DNA of 64,000 nt from Serripes groenlandicus (Eukaryota; Mollusca; Bivalvia; Cardiida; Cardiidae), in assembly GCA_031761405.1 (NCBI GenBank), contig JASEVX010000005.1, forward strand, positions 3,314,050 to 3,378,049, written 5' to 3'. Below are positions 1 to 13,200 of the stretch, one piece after another. Position 1 is the first letter of the stretch. Every line of letters starts with the position of its first letter. A model generated the notes under the pieces. That model had not been told where the DNA came from, made no database searches, and was given only the letters and a program-made list of their open reading frames with translations. A program made the position numbers and the translations under genes.

Positions 1-573
1 CTAAATAAGTGTGGAAAGTGGCATCAAATATCAGCATGTGGGAAAGGGTTAAGATCTGTTCACGGGTCTTCGCACCTCTGCAGGCCAAATCCCTTTCGGC
101 GGTACGGTGAACGATTTTCCCATAACCCCGTTCCCACATGCGTACACTCCCTATAAGTGAGCTGTCGAAAACATTGTGATAAAAACAGCCATTGCTCATC
201 ATGTTTTCAAAGGTCGTTTTGCTTGCATTGTTGGGGTTTTAGGCCGTTTTCAACAGCATGTATGCCCAATACCCCTCACTGCTCACACACACATGCTTCC
301 TGGGTGAATCAACCAATCTACGCGATAAGACTGAAAACAGTGTGGCATAAGGAGCCATTGCTCATCATGTTTTCAAAGGTCGTTTCGAGTGCACTGTACG
401 GAGTTTTAGGCCGTTTTCAACAGCATTTATGTCCAATCACTCTCACAGTTCACAAACTCATGGGACCTGGGATAATCAACCCAGCTATGCGTTAGGACTG
501 AAAACAGTGTGGAAAGATGAGCCGTTGCTAATCATGATTTCAAAGGTCGTTTTGTTTGTATCGTTGGGTGTTT

Positions 574-815
574 TACTCAATAGTACTGAACACACTGTGA
601 CAAAGGGAGCAATTGCCCGCCCTGCTTTCAGAGGTCGTTTTGTTTGTATTGTTGGGTGTTTTAGGCCGTTTTCCACGTCATTCCAGTCATACCACCCCGT
701 CAGTTCACACACTCGTGATCCCTGGGTGAATCAACCCAGCTATGTAATAGACCTGAACACATTGTGGCAAGAGAAGCAATTGCCCGCCATGCTTTAAAAT
801 GTCGTTTTGTTTGCA
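574..815 (+). repeat. Intra-unit duplication, copy A
   Basis: This 242-base segment, from 'tactcaatagtactg' to 'gttttgtttgca', recurs 482 bases downstream at 1,056-1,297 with only a few substitutions (e.g. 'ccacgtcattcc' versus 'ccacatcattca', 'cgtgatccc' versus 'cgtggtccc', 'tatgtaat' versus 'tatgcaat'). The domain-2 unit has just one copy, so the duplication appears to be a step that distinguished the 1,336-bp unit. The pair repeats in every unit of the array. Confidence 0.9.
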
Positions 816-1055
816 CATACTCATGTTTTCTGAGTGATTCTACCCAGCTAGGCAACCCTAGGCGTCCTGGGTGATTCAACCCAGCTATGCGTTAGGACTG
901 AAAACAGTGTGGAAGAAAGAGGAGCCATTGCTAATCATGATTTCAAAGGTTGTTGTGTTTGTATTGTTGGGTGTTTAACGCCGTTTTCAACATCATATGT
1001 GTCAAATCACGCGCACTGTTCACATACCCATGCGTCCTGGGTGATTCAACCCAGC

Positions 1056-1297
1056 TACTCAATAGTACTGAACACACTGTGACAAAGGGAGCAATTGCCC
1101 GCCCTGCTTTCAGAGGTCGTTTTGTTTGTACTGTTGGGTGTTTTAGGCCGATTTCCACATCATTCAAGTCATACCACCCCGTCAGTTCACACACTCGTGG
1201 TCCCTGGGTGAATCAACCCAGCTATGCAATAGACCTGAACACATTGTGGCAAGAGAAGCAATTGCCCGCCATGCTTTAAAATGTCGTTTTGTTTGCA
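1056..1297 (+). repeat. Intra-unit duplication, copy B
   Basis: Partner of 574-815 at an offset of 482 bases. Copy B carries the T/C substitutions used to sort units; copy B continues into 'ttgtatgggttttgatcttgg', whereas copy A continues into 'catactcatgttttctgag'. The different continuation marks the 3' limit of the duplicated block. Confidence 0.9.
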
Positions 1298-4200
1298 TTG
1301 TATGGGTTTTGATCTTGGAAGCGAGTTGTTGCATGACTAAATAAGTGTGGAAAGTGGCATCAAATATCAGCATGTGGGAAAGGGTTAAGATCTGTTCACG
1401 GGTCTTCGCACCTCTGCAGGCCAAATCCCTTTCGGCGGTACGGTGAACGATTTTCCCATAACCCCGTTCCCACATGCGTACACTCCCTATAAGTGAGCTG
1501 TCGAAAACATTGTGATAAAAACAGCCATTGCTCATCATGTTTTCAAAGGTCGTTTTGCTTGCATTGTTGGGGTTTTAGGCCGTTTTCAACAGCATGTATG
1601 CCCAATACCCCTCACTGCTCACACACACATGCTTCCTGGGTGAATCAACCAATCTACGCGATAAGACTGAAAACAGTGTGGCATAAGGAGCCATTGCTCA
1701 TCATGTTTTCAAAGGTCGTTTCGAGTGCACTGTACGGAGTTTTAGGCCGTTTTCAACAGCATTTATGTCCAATCACTCTCACAGTTCACAAACTCATGGG
1801 ACCTGGGATAATCAACCCAGCTATGCGTTAGGACTGAAAACAGTGTGGAAAGATGAGCCGTTGCTAATCATGATTTCAAAGGTCGTTTTGTTTGTATCGT
1901 TGGGTGTTTTACTCAATAGTACTGAACACACTGTGACAAAGGGAGCAATTGCCCGCCCTGCTTTCAGAGGTCGTTTTGTTTGTATTGTTGGGTGTTTTAG
2001 GCCGTTTTCCACGTCATTCCAGTCATACCACCCCGTCAGTTCACACACTCGTGATCCCTGGGTGAATCAACCCAGCTATGTAATAGACCTGAACACATTG
2101 TGGCAAGAGAAGCAATTGCCCGCCATGCTTTAAAATGTCGTTTTGTTTGCACATACTCATGTTTTCTGAGTGATTCTACCCAGCTAGGCAACCCTAGGCG
2201 TCCTGGGTGATTCAACCCAGCTATGCGTTAGGACTGAAAACAGTGTGGAAGAAAGAGGAGCCATTGCTAATCATGATTTCAAAGGTTGTTGTGTTTGTAT
2301 TGTTGGGTGTTTAACGCCGTTTTCAACATCATATGTGTCAAATCACGCGCACTGTTCACATACCCATGCGTCCTGGGTGATTCAACCCAGCTACTCAATA
2401 GTACTGAACACACTGTGACAAAGGGAGCAATTGCCCGCCCTGCTTTCAGAGGTCGTTTTGTTTGTACTGTTGGGTGTTTTAGGCCGATTTCCACATCATT
2501 CAAGTCATACCACCCCGTCAGTTCACACACTCGTGGTCCCTGGGTGAATCAACCCAGCTATGCAATAGACCTGAACACATTGTGGCAAGAGAAGCAATTG
2601 CCCGCCATGCTTTAAAATGTCGTTTTGTTTGCATTGTATGGGTTTTGATCTTGGAAGCGAGTTGTTGCATGACTAAATAAGTGTGGAAAGTGGCATCAAA
2701 TATCAGCATGTGGGAAAGGGTTAAGATCTGTTCACGGGTCTTCGCACCTCTGCAGGCCAAATCCCTTTCGGCGGTACGGTGAACGATTTTCCCATAACCC
2801 CGTTCCCACATGCGTACACTCCCTATAAGTGAGCTGTCGAAAACATTGTGATAAAAACAGCCATTGCTCATCATGTTTTCAAAGGTCGTTTTGCTTGCAT
2901 TGTTGGGGTTTTAGGCCGTTTTCAACAGCATGTATGCCCAATACCCCTCACTGCTCACACACACATGCTTCCTGGGTGAATCAACCAATCTACGCGATAA
3001 GACTGAAAACAGTGTGGCATAAGGAGCCATTGCTCATCATGTTTTCAAAGGTCGTTTCGAGTGCACTGTACGGAGTTTTAGGCCGTTTTCAACAGCATTT
3101 ATGTCCAATCACTCTCACAGTTCACAAACTCATGGGACCTGGGATAATCAACCCAGCTATGCGTTAGGACTGAAAACAGTGTGGAAAGATGAGCCGTTGC
3201 TAATCATGATTTCAAAGGTCGTTTTGTTTGTATCGTTGGGTGTTTTACTCAATAGTACTGAACACACTGTGACAAAGGGAGCAATTGCCCGCCCTGCTTT
3301 CAGAGGTCGTTTTGTTTGTATTGTTGGGTGTTTTAGGCCGTTTTCCACGTCATTCCAGTCATACCACCCCGTCAGTTCACACACTCGTGATCCCTGGGTG
3401 AATCAACCCAGCTATGTAATAGACCTGAACACATTGTGGCAAGAGAAGCAATTGCCCGCCATGCTTTAAAATGTCGTTTTGTTTGCACATACTCATGTTT
3501 TCTGAGTGATTCTACCCAGCTAGGCAACCCTAGGCGTCCTGGGTGATTCAACCCAGCTATGCGTTAGGACTGAAAACAGTGTGGAAGAAAGAGGAGCCAT
3601 TGCTAATCATGATTTCAAAGGTTGTTGTGTTTGTATTGTTGGGTGTTTAACGCCGTTTTCAACATCATATGTGTCAAATCACGCGCACTGTTCACATACC
3701 CATGCGTCCTGGGTGATTCAACCCAGCTACTCAATAGTACTGAACACACTGTGACAAAGGGAGCAATTGCCCGCCCTGCTTTCAGAGGTCGTTTTGTTTG
3801 TACTGTTGGGTGTTTTAGGCCGATTTCCACATCATTCAAGTCATACCACCCCGTCAGTTCACACACTCGTGGTCCCTGGGTGAATCAACCCAGCTATGCA
3901 ATAGACCTGAACACATTGTGGCAAGAGAAGCAATTGCCCGCCATGCTTTAAAATGTCGTTTTGTTTGCATTGTATGGGTTTTGATCTTGGAAGCGAGTTG
4001 TTGCATGACTAAATAAGTGTGGAAAGTGGCATCAAATATCAGCATGTGGGAAAGGGTTAAGATCTGTTCACGGGTCTTCGCACCTCTGCAGGCCAAATCC
4101 CTTTCGGCGGTACGGTGAACGATTTTCCCATAACCCCGTTCCCACATGCGTACACTCCCTATAAGTGAGCTGTCGAAAACATTGTGATAAAAACAGCCAT

Positions 4201-7200
4201 TGCTCATCATGTTTTCAAAGGTCGTTTTGCTTGCATTGTTGGGGTTTTAGGCCGTTTTCAACAGCATGTATGCCCAATACCCCTCACTGCTCACACACAC
4301 ATGCTTCCTGGGTGAATCAACCAATCTACGCGATAAGACTGAAAACAGTGTGGCATAAGGAGCCATTGCTCATCATGTTTTCAAAGGTCGTTTCGAGTGC
4401 ACTGTACGGAGTTTTAGGCCGTTTTCAACAGCATTTATGTCCAATCACTCTCACAGTTCACAAACTCATGGGACCTGGGATAATCAACCCAGCTATGCGT
4501 TAGGACTGAAAACAGTGTGGAAAGATGAGCCGTTGCTAATCATGATTTCAAAGGTCGTTTTGTTTGTATCGTTGGGTGTTTTACTCAATAGTACTGAACA
4601 CACTGTGACAAAGGGAGCAATTGCCCGCCCTGCTTTCAGAGGTCGTTTTGTTTGTATTGTTGGGTGTTTTAGGCCGTTTTCCACGTCATTCCAGTCATAC
4701 CACCCCGTCAGTTCACACACTCGTGATCCCTGGGTGAATCAACCCAGCTATGTAATAGACCTGAACACATTGTGGCAAGAGAAGCAATTGCCCGCCATGC
4801 TTTAAAATGTCGTTTTGTTTGCACATACTCATGTTTTCTGAGTGATTCTACCCAGCTAGGCAACCCTAGGCGTCCTGGGTGATTCAACCCAGCTATGCGT
4901 TAGGATTGAAAACAGTGTGGAAGAAAGAGGAGCCATTGCTAATCATGATTTCAAAGGTTGTTGTGTTTGTATTGTTGGGTGTTTAACGCCGTTTTCAACA
5001 TCATATGTGTCAAATCACGCGCACTGTTCACATACCCATGCGTCCTGGGTGATTCAACCCAGCTACTCAATAGTACTGAACACACTGTGACAAAGGGAGC
5101 AATTGCCCGCCCTGCTTTCAGAGGTCGTTTTGTTTGTACTGTTGGGTGTTTTAGGCCGATTTCCACATCATTCAAGTCATACCACCCCGTCAGTTCACAC
5201 ACTCGTGGTCCCTGGGTGAATCAACCCAGCTATGCAATAGACCTGAACACATTGTGGCAAGAGAAGCAATTGCCCGCCATGCTTTAAAATGTCGTTTTGT
5301 TTGCATTGTATGGGTTTTGATCTTGGAAGCGAGTTGTTGCATGACTAAATAAGTGTGGAAAGTGGCATCAAATATCAGCATGTGGGAAAGGGTTAAGATC
5401 TGTTCACGGGTCTTCGCACCTCTGCAGGCCAAATCCCTTTCGGCGGTACGGTGAACGATTTTCCCATAACCCCGTTCCCACATGCGTACACTCCCTATAA
5501 GTGAGCTGTCGAAAACATTGTGATAAAAACAGCCATTGCTCATCATGTTTTCAAAGGTCGTTTTGCTTGCATTGTTGGGGTTTTAGGCCGTTTTCAACAG
5601 CATGTATGCCCAATACCCCTCACTGCTCACACACACATGCTTCCTGGGTGAATCAACCAATCTACGCGATAAGACTGAAAACAGTGTGGCATAAGGAGCC
5701 ATTGCTCATCATGTTTTCAAAGGTCGTTTCGAGTGCACTGTACGGAGTTTTAGGCCGTTTTCAACAGCATTTATGTCCAATCACTCTCACAGTTCACAAA
5801 CTCATGGGACCTGGGATAATCAACCCAGCTATGCGTTAGGACTGAAAACAGTGTGGAAAGATGAGCCGTTGCTAATCATGATTTCAAAGGTCGTTTTGTT
5901 TGTATCGTTGGGTGTTTTACTCAATAGTACTGAACACACTGTGACAAAGGGAGCAATTGCCCGCCCTGCTTTCAGAGGTCGTTTTGTTTGTATTGTTGGG
6001 TGTTTTAGGCCGTTTTCCACGTCATTCCAGTCATACCACCCCGTCAGTTCACACACTCGTGATCCCTGGGTGAATCAACCCAGCTATGTAATAGACCTGA
6101 ACACATTGTGGCAAGAGAAGCAATTGCCCGCCATGCTTTAAAATGTCGTTTTGTTTGCACATACTCATGTTTTCTGAGTGATTCTACCCAGCTAGGCAAC
6201 CCTAGGCGTCCTGGGTGATTCAACCCAGCTATGCGTTAGGACTGAAAACAGTGTGGAAGAAAGAGGAGCCATTGCTAATCATGATTTCAAAGGTTGTTGT
6301 GTTTGTATTGTTGGGTGTTTAACGCCGTTTTCAACATCATATGTGTCAAATCACGCGCACTGTTCACATACCCATGCGTCCTGGGTGATTCAACCCAGCT
6401 ACTCAATAGTACTGAACACACTGTGACAAAGGGAGCAATTGCCCGCCCTGCTTTCAGAGGTCGTTTTGTTTGTACTGTTGGGTGTTTTAGGCCGATTTCC
6501 ACATCATTCAAGTCATACCACCCCGTCAGTTCACACACTCGTGGTCCCTGGGTGAATCAACCCAGCTATGCAATAGACCTGAACACATTGTGGCAAGAGA
6601 AGCAATTGCCCGCCATGCTTTAAAATGTCGTTTTGTTTGCATTGTATGGGTTTTGATCTTGGAAGCGAGTTGTTGCATGACTAAATAAGTGTGGAAAGTG
6701 GCATCAAATATCAGCATGTGGGAAAGGGTTAAGATCTGTTCACGGGTCTTCGCACCTCTGCAGGCCAAATCCCTTTCGGCGGTACGGTGAACGATTTTCC
6801 CATAACCCCGTTCCCACATGCGTACACTCCCTATAAGTGAGCTGTCGAAAACATTGTGATAAAAACAGCCATTGCTCATCATGTTTTCAAAGGTCGTTTT
6901 GCTTGCATTGTTGGGGTTTTAGGCCGTTTTCAACAGCATGTATGCCCAATACCCCTCACTGCTCACACACACATGCTTCCTGGGTGAATCAACCAATCTA
7001 CGCGATAAGACTGAAAACAGTGTGGCATAAGGAGCCATTGCTCATCATGTTTTCAAAGGTCGTTTCGAGTGCACTGTACGGAGTTTTAGGCCGTTTTCAA
7101 CAGCATTTATGTCCAATCACTCTCACAGTTCACAAACTCATGGGACCTGGGATAATCAACCCAGCTATGCGTTAGGACTGAAAACAGTGTGGAAAGATGA

Positions 7201-10200
7201 GCCGTTGCTAATCATGATTTCAAAGGTCGTTTTGTTTGTATCGTTGGGTGTTTTACTCAATAGTACTGAACACACTGTGACAAAGGGAGCAATTGCCCGC
7301 CCTGCTTTCAGAGGTCGTTTTGTTTGTATTGTTGGGTGTTTTAGGCCGTTTTCCACGTCATTCCAGTCATACCACCCCGTCAGTTCACACACTCGTGATC
7401 CCTGGGTGAATCAACCCAGCTATGTAATAGACCTGAACACATTGTGGCAAGAGAAGCAATTGCCCGCCATGCTTTAAAATGTCGTTTTGTTTGCACATAC
7501 TCATGTTTTCTGAGTGATTCTACCCAGCTAGGCAACCCTAGGCGTCCTGGGTGATTCAACCCAGCTATGCGTTAGGACTGAAAACAGTGTGGAAGAAAGA
7601 GGAGCCATTGCTAATCATGATTTCAAAGGTTGTTGTGTTTGCATTGTTGGGTGTTTAACGCCGTTTTCAACATCATATGTGTCAAATCACGCGCACTGTT
7701 CACATACCCATGCGTCCTGGGTGATTCAACCCAGCTACTCAATAGTACTGAACACACTGTGACAAAGGGAGCAATTGCCCGCCCTGCTTTCAGAGGTCGT
7801 TTTGTTTGTACTGTTGGGTGTTTTAGGCCGATTTCCACATCATTCAAGTCATACCACCCCGTCAGTTCACACACTCGTGGTCCCTGGGTGAATCAACCCA
7901 GCTATGCAATAGACCTGAACACATTGTGGCAAGAGAAGCAATTGCCCGCCATGCTTTAAAATGTCGTTTTGTTTGCATTGTATGGGTTTTGATCTTGGAA
8001 GCGAGTTGTTGCATGACTAAATAAGTGTGGAAAGTGGCATCAAATATCAGCATGTGGGAAAGGGTTAAGATCTGTTCACGGGTCTTCGCACCTCTGCAGG
8101 CCAAATCCCTTTCGGCGGTACGGTGAACGATTTTCCCATAACCCCGTTCCCACATGCGTACACTCCCTATAAGTGAGCTGTCGAAAACATTGTGATAAAA
8201 ACAGCCATTGCTCATCATGTTTTCAAAGGTCGTTTTGCTTGCATTGTTGGGGTTTTAGGCCGTTTTCAACAGCATGTATGCCCAATACCCCTCACTGCTC
8301 ACACACACATGCTTCCTGGGTGAATCAACCAATCTACGCGATAAGACTGAAAACAGTGTGGCATAAGGAGCCATTGCTCATCATGTTTTCAAAGGTCGTT
8401 TCGAGTGCACTGTACGGAGTTTTAGGCCGTTTTCAACAGCATTTATGTCCAATCACTCTCACAGTTCACAAACTCATGGGACCTGGGATAATCAACCCAG
8501 CTATGCGTTAGGACTGAAAACAGTGTGGAAAGATGAGCCGTTGCTAATCATGATTTCAAAGGTCGTTTTGTTTGTATCGTTGGGTGTTTTACTCAATAGT
8601 ACTGAACACACTGTGACAAAGGGAGCAATTGCCCGCCCTGCTTTCAGAGGTCGTTTTGTTTGTATTGTTGGGTGTTTTAGGCCGTTTTCCACGTCATTCC
8701 AGTCATACCACCCCGTCAGTTCACACACTCGTGATCCCTGGGTGAATCAACCCAGCTATGTAATAGACCTGAACACATTGTGGCAAGAGAAGCAATTGCC
8801 CGCCATGCTTTAAAATGTCGTTTTGTTTGCACATACTCATGTTTTCTGAGTGATTCTACCCAGCTAGGCAACCCTAGGCGTCCTGGGTGATTCAACCCAG
8901 CTATGCGTTAGGACTGAAAACAGTGTGGAAGAAAGAGGAGCCATTGCTAATCATGATTTCAAAGGTTGTTGTGTTTGTATTGTTGGGTGTTTAACGCCGT
9001 TTTCAACATCATATGTGTCAAATCACGCGCACTGTTCACATACCCATGCGTCCTGGGTGATTCAACCCAGCTACTCAATAGTACTGAACACACTGTGACA
9101 AAGGGAGCAATTGCCCGCCCTGCTTTCAGAGGTCGTTTTGTTTGTACTGTTGGGTGTTTTAGGCCGATTTCCACATCATTCAAGTCATACCACCCCGTCA
9201 GTTCACACACTCGTGGTCCCTGGGTGAATCAACCCAGCTATGCAATAGACCTGAACACATTGTGGCAAGAGAAGCAATTGCCCGCCATGCTTTAAAATGT
9301 CGTTTTGTTTGCATTGTATGGGTTTTGATCTTGGAAGCGAGTTGTTGCATGACTAAATAAGTGTGGAAAGTGGCATCAAATATCAGCATGTGGGAAAGGG
9401 TTAAGATCTGTTCACGGGTCTTCGCACCTCTGCAGGCCAAATCCCTTTCGGCGGTACGGTGAACGATTTTCCCATAACCCCGTTCCCACATGCGTACACT
9501 CCCTATAAGTGAGCTGTCGAAAACATTGTGATAAAAACAGCCATTGCTCATCATGTTTTCAAAGGTCGTTTTGCTTGCATTGTTGGGGTTTTAGGCCGTT
9601 TTCAACAGCATGTATGCCCAATACCCCTCACTGCTCACACACACATGCTTCCTGGGTGAATCAACCAATCTACGCGATAAGACTGAAAACAGTGTGGCAT
9701 AAGGAGCCATTGCTCATCATGTTTTCAAAGGTCGTTTCGAGTGCACTGTACGGAGTTTTAGGCCGTTTTCAACAGCATTTATGTCCAATCACTCTCACAG
9801 TTCACAAACTCATGGGACCTGGGATAATCAACCCAGCTATGCGTTAGGACTGAAAACAGTGTGGAAAGATGAGCCGTTGCTAATCATGATTTCAAAGGTC
9901 GTTTTGTTTGTATCGTTGGGTGTTTTACTCAATAGTACTGAACACACTGTGACAAAGGGAGCAATTGCCCGCCCTGCTTTCAGAGGTCGTTTTGTTTGTA
10001 TTGTTGGGTGTTTTAGGCCGTTTTCCACGTCATTCCAGTCATACCACCCCGTCAGTTCACACACTCGTGATCCCTGGGTGAATCAACCCAGCTATGTAAT
10101 AGACCTGAACACATTGTGGCAAGAGAAGCAATTGCCCGCCATGCTTTAAAATGTCGTTTTGTTTGCACATACTCATGTTTTCTGAGTGATTCTACCCAGC

Positions 10201-13200
10201 TAGGCAACCCTAGGCGTCCTGGGTGATTCAACCCAGCTATGCGTTAGGATTGAAAACAGTGTGGAAGAAAGAGGAGCCATTGCTAATCATGATTTCAAAG
10301 GTTGTTGTGTTTGTATTGTTGGGTGTTTAACGCCGTTTTCAACATCATATGTGTCAAATCACGCGCACTGTTCACATACCCATGCGTCCTGGGTGATTCA
10401 ACCCAGCTACTCAATAGTACTGAACACACTGTGACAAAGGGAGCAATTGCCCGCCCTGCTTTCAGAGGTCGTTTTGTTTGTACTGTTGGGTGTTTTAGGC
10501 CGATTTCCACATCATTCAAGTCATACCACCCCGTCAGTTCACACACTCGTGGTCCCTGGGTGAATCAACCCAGCTATGCAATAGACCTGAACACATTGTG
10601 GCAAGAGAAGCAATTGCCCGCCATGCTTTAAAATGTCGTTTTGTTTGCATTGTATGGGTTTTGATCTTGGAAGCGAGTTGTTGCATGACTAAATAAGTGT
10701 GGAAAGTGGCATCAAATATCAGCATGTGGGAAAGGGTTAAGATCTGTTCACGGGTCTTCGCACCTCTGCAGGCCAAATCCCTTTCGGCGGTACGGTGAAC
10801 GATTTTCCCATAACCCCGTTCCCACATGCGTACACTCCCTATAAGTGAGCTGTCGAAAACATTGTGATAAAAACAGCCATTGCTCATCATGTTTTCAAAG
10901 GTCGTTTTGCTTGCATTGTTGGGGTTTTAGGCCGTTTTCAACAGCATGTATGCCCAATACCCCTCACTGCTCACACACACATGCTTCCTGGGTGAATCAA
11001 CCAATCTACGCGATAAGACTGAAAACAGTGTGGCATAAGGAGCCATTGCTCATCATGTTTTCAAAGGTCGTTTCGAGTGCACTGTACGGAGTTTTAGGCC
11101 GTTTTCAACAGCATTTATGTCCAATCACTCTCACAGTTCACAAACTCATGGGACCTGGGATAATCAACCCAGCTATGCGTTAGGACTGAAAACAGTGTGG
11201 AAAGATGAGCCGTTGCTAATCATGATTTCAAAGGTCGTTTTGTTTGTATCGTTGGGTGTTTTACTCAATAGTACTGAACACACTGTGACAAAGGGAGCAA
11301 TTGCCCGCCCTGCTTTCAGAGGTCGTTTTGTTTGTATTGTTGGGTGTTTTAGGCCGTTTTCCACGTCATTCCAGTCATACCACCCCGTCAGTTCACACAC
11401 TCGTGATCCCTGGGTGAATCAACCCAGCTATGTAATAGACCTGAACACATTGTGGCAAGAGAAGCAATTGCCCGCCATGCTTTAAAATGTCGTTTTGTTT
11501 GCACATACTCATGTTTTCTGAGTGATTCTACCCAGCTAGGCAACCCTAGGCGTCCTGGGTGATTCAACCCAGCTATGCGTTAGGACTGAAAACAGTGTGG
11601 AAGAAAGAGGAGCCATTGCTAATCATGATTTCAAAGGTTGTTGTGTTTGTATTGTTGGGTGTTTAACGCCGTTTTCAACATCATATGTGTCAAATCACGC
11701 GCACTGTTCACATACCCATGCGTCCTGGGTGATTCAACCCAGCTACTCAATAGTACTGAACACACTGTGACAAAGGGAGCAATTGCCCGCCCTGCTTTCA
11801 GAGGTCGTTTTGTTTGTACTGTTGGGTGTTTTAGGCCGATTTCCACATCATTCAAGTCATACCACCCCGTCAGTTCACACACTCGTGGTCCCTGGGTGAA
11901 TCAACCCAGCTATGCAATAGACCTGAACACATTGTGGCAAGAGAAGCAATTGCCCGCCATGCTTTAAAATGTCGTTTTGTTTGCATTGTATGGGTTTTGA
12001 TCTTGGAAGCGAGTTGTTGCATGACTAAATAAGTGTGGAAAGTGGCATCAAATATCAGCATGTGGGAAAGGGTTAAGATCTGTTCACGGGTCTTCGCACC
12101 TCTGCAGGCCAAATCCCTTTCGGCGGTACGGTGAACGATTTTCCCATAACCCCGTTCCCACATGCGTACACTCCCTATAAGTGAGCTGTCGAAAACATTG
12201 TGATAAAAACAGCCATTGCTCATCATGTTTTCAAAGGTCGTTTTGCTTGCATTGTTGGGGTTTTAGGCCGTTTTCAACAGCATGTATGCCCAATACCCCT
12301 CACTGCTCACACACACATGCTTCCTGGGTGAATCAACCAATCTACGCGATAAGACTGAAAACAGTGTGGCATAAGGAGCCATTGCTCATCATGTTTTCAA
12401 AGGTCGTTTCGAGTGCACTGTACGGAGTTTTAGGCCGTTTTCAACAGCATTTATGTCCAATCACTCTCACAGTTCACAAACTCATGGGACCTGGGATAAT
12501 CAACCCAGCTATGCGTTAGGACTGAAAACAGTGTGGAAAGATGAGCCGTTGCTAATCATGATTTCAAAGGTCGTTTTGTTTGTATCGTTGGGTGTTTTAC
12601 TCAATAGTACTGAACACACTGTGACAAAGGGAGCAATTGCCCGCCCTGCTTTCAGAGGTCGTTTTGTTTGTATTGTTGGGTGTTTTAGGCCGTTTTCCAC
12701 GTCATTCCAGTCATACCACCCCGTCAGTTCACACACTCGTGATCCCTGGGTGAATCAACCCAGCTATGTAATAGACCTGAACACATTGTGGCAAGAGAAG
12801 CAATTGCCCGCCATGCTTTAAAATGTCGTTTTGTTTGCACATACTCATGTTTTCTGAGTGATTCTACCCAGCTAGGCAACCCTAGGCGTCCTGGGTGATT
12901 CAACCCAGCTATGCGTTAGGACTGAAAACAGTGTGGAAGAAAGAGGAGCCATTGCTAATCATGATTTCAAAGGTTGTTGTGTTTGCATTGTTGGGTGTTT
13001 AACGCCGTTTTCAACATCATATGTGTCAAATCACGCGCACTGTTCACATACCCATGCGTCCTGGGTGATTCAACCCAGCTACTCAATAGTACTGAACACA
13101 CTGTGACAAAGGGAGCAATTGCCCGCCCTGCTTTCAGAGGTCGTTTTGTTTGTACTGTTGGGTGTTTTAGGCCGATTTCCACATCATTCAAGTCATACCA

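Larger units (their letters stand above)
1..1336. repeat. Reference 1,336-bp unit and its internal sub-repeats
   Basis: Within one unit a motif of the form 'gactgaaaacagtgtgg...gagccattgctaatcatg' or its relative 'ctgaacacactgtgacaaagg...' starts near 167, 329, 497, 586, 751, 897, 1,067 and 1,233. Spacing is mostly 145-170 bases, with one short step of about 89. Each sub-repeat runs through 'caaaggtcgttttg', 'gttgggtgttttaggccg' and 'ttcacacactc' to a 'cctgggtgaatcaacccagc' palindrome. The unit is therefore a higher-order repeat of about eight diverged ~150-170-bp monomers plus a less repetitive stretch (1-~165) with 'gtgggaaagggttaagatc'. The short step is explained by loss of about 86 bases that are still present in the domain-2 unit. 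Confidence 0.85.

Noticed and set aside
1310..1330. CENP-B-box-like 'cttggaagcgag' in each satellite unit
   Set aside because: The right half resembles the box (TTGGAARCGGG) but the essential left TTCG is absent and one G of the right core differs; not enough to call a box.
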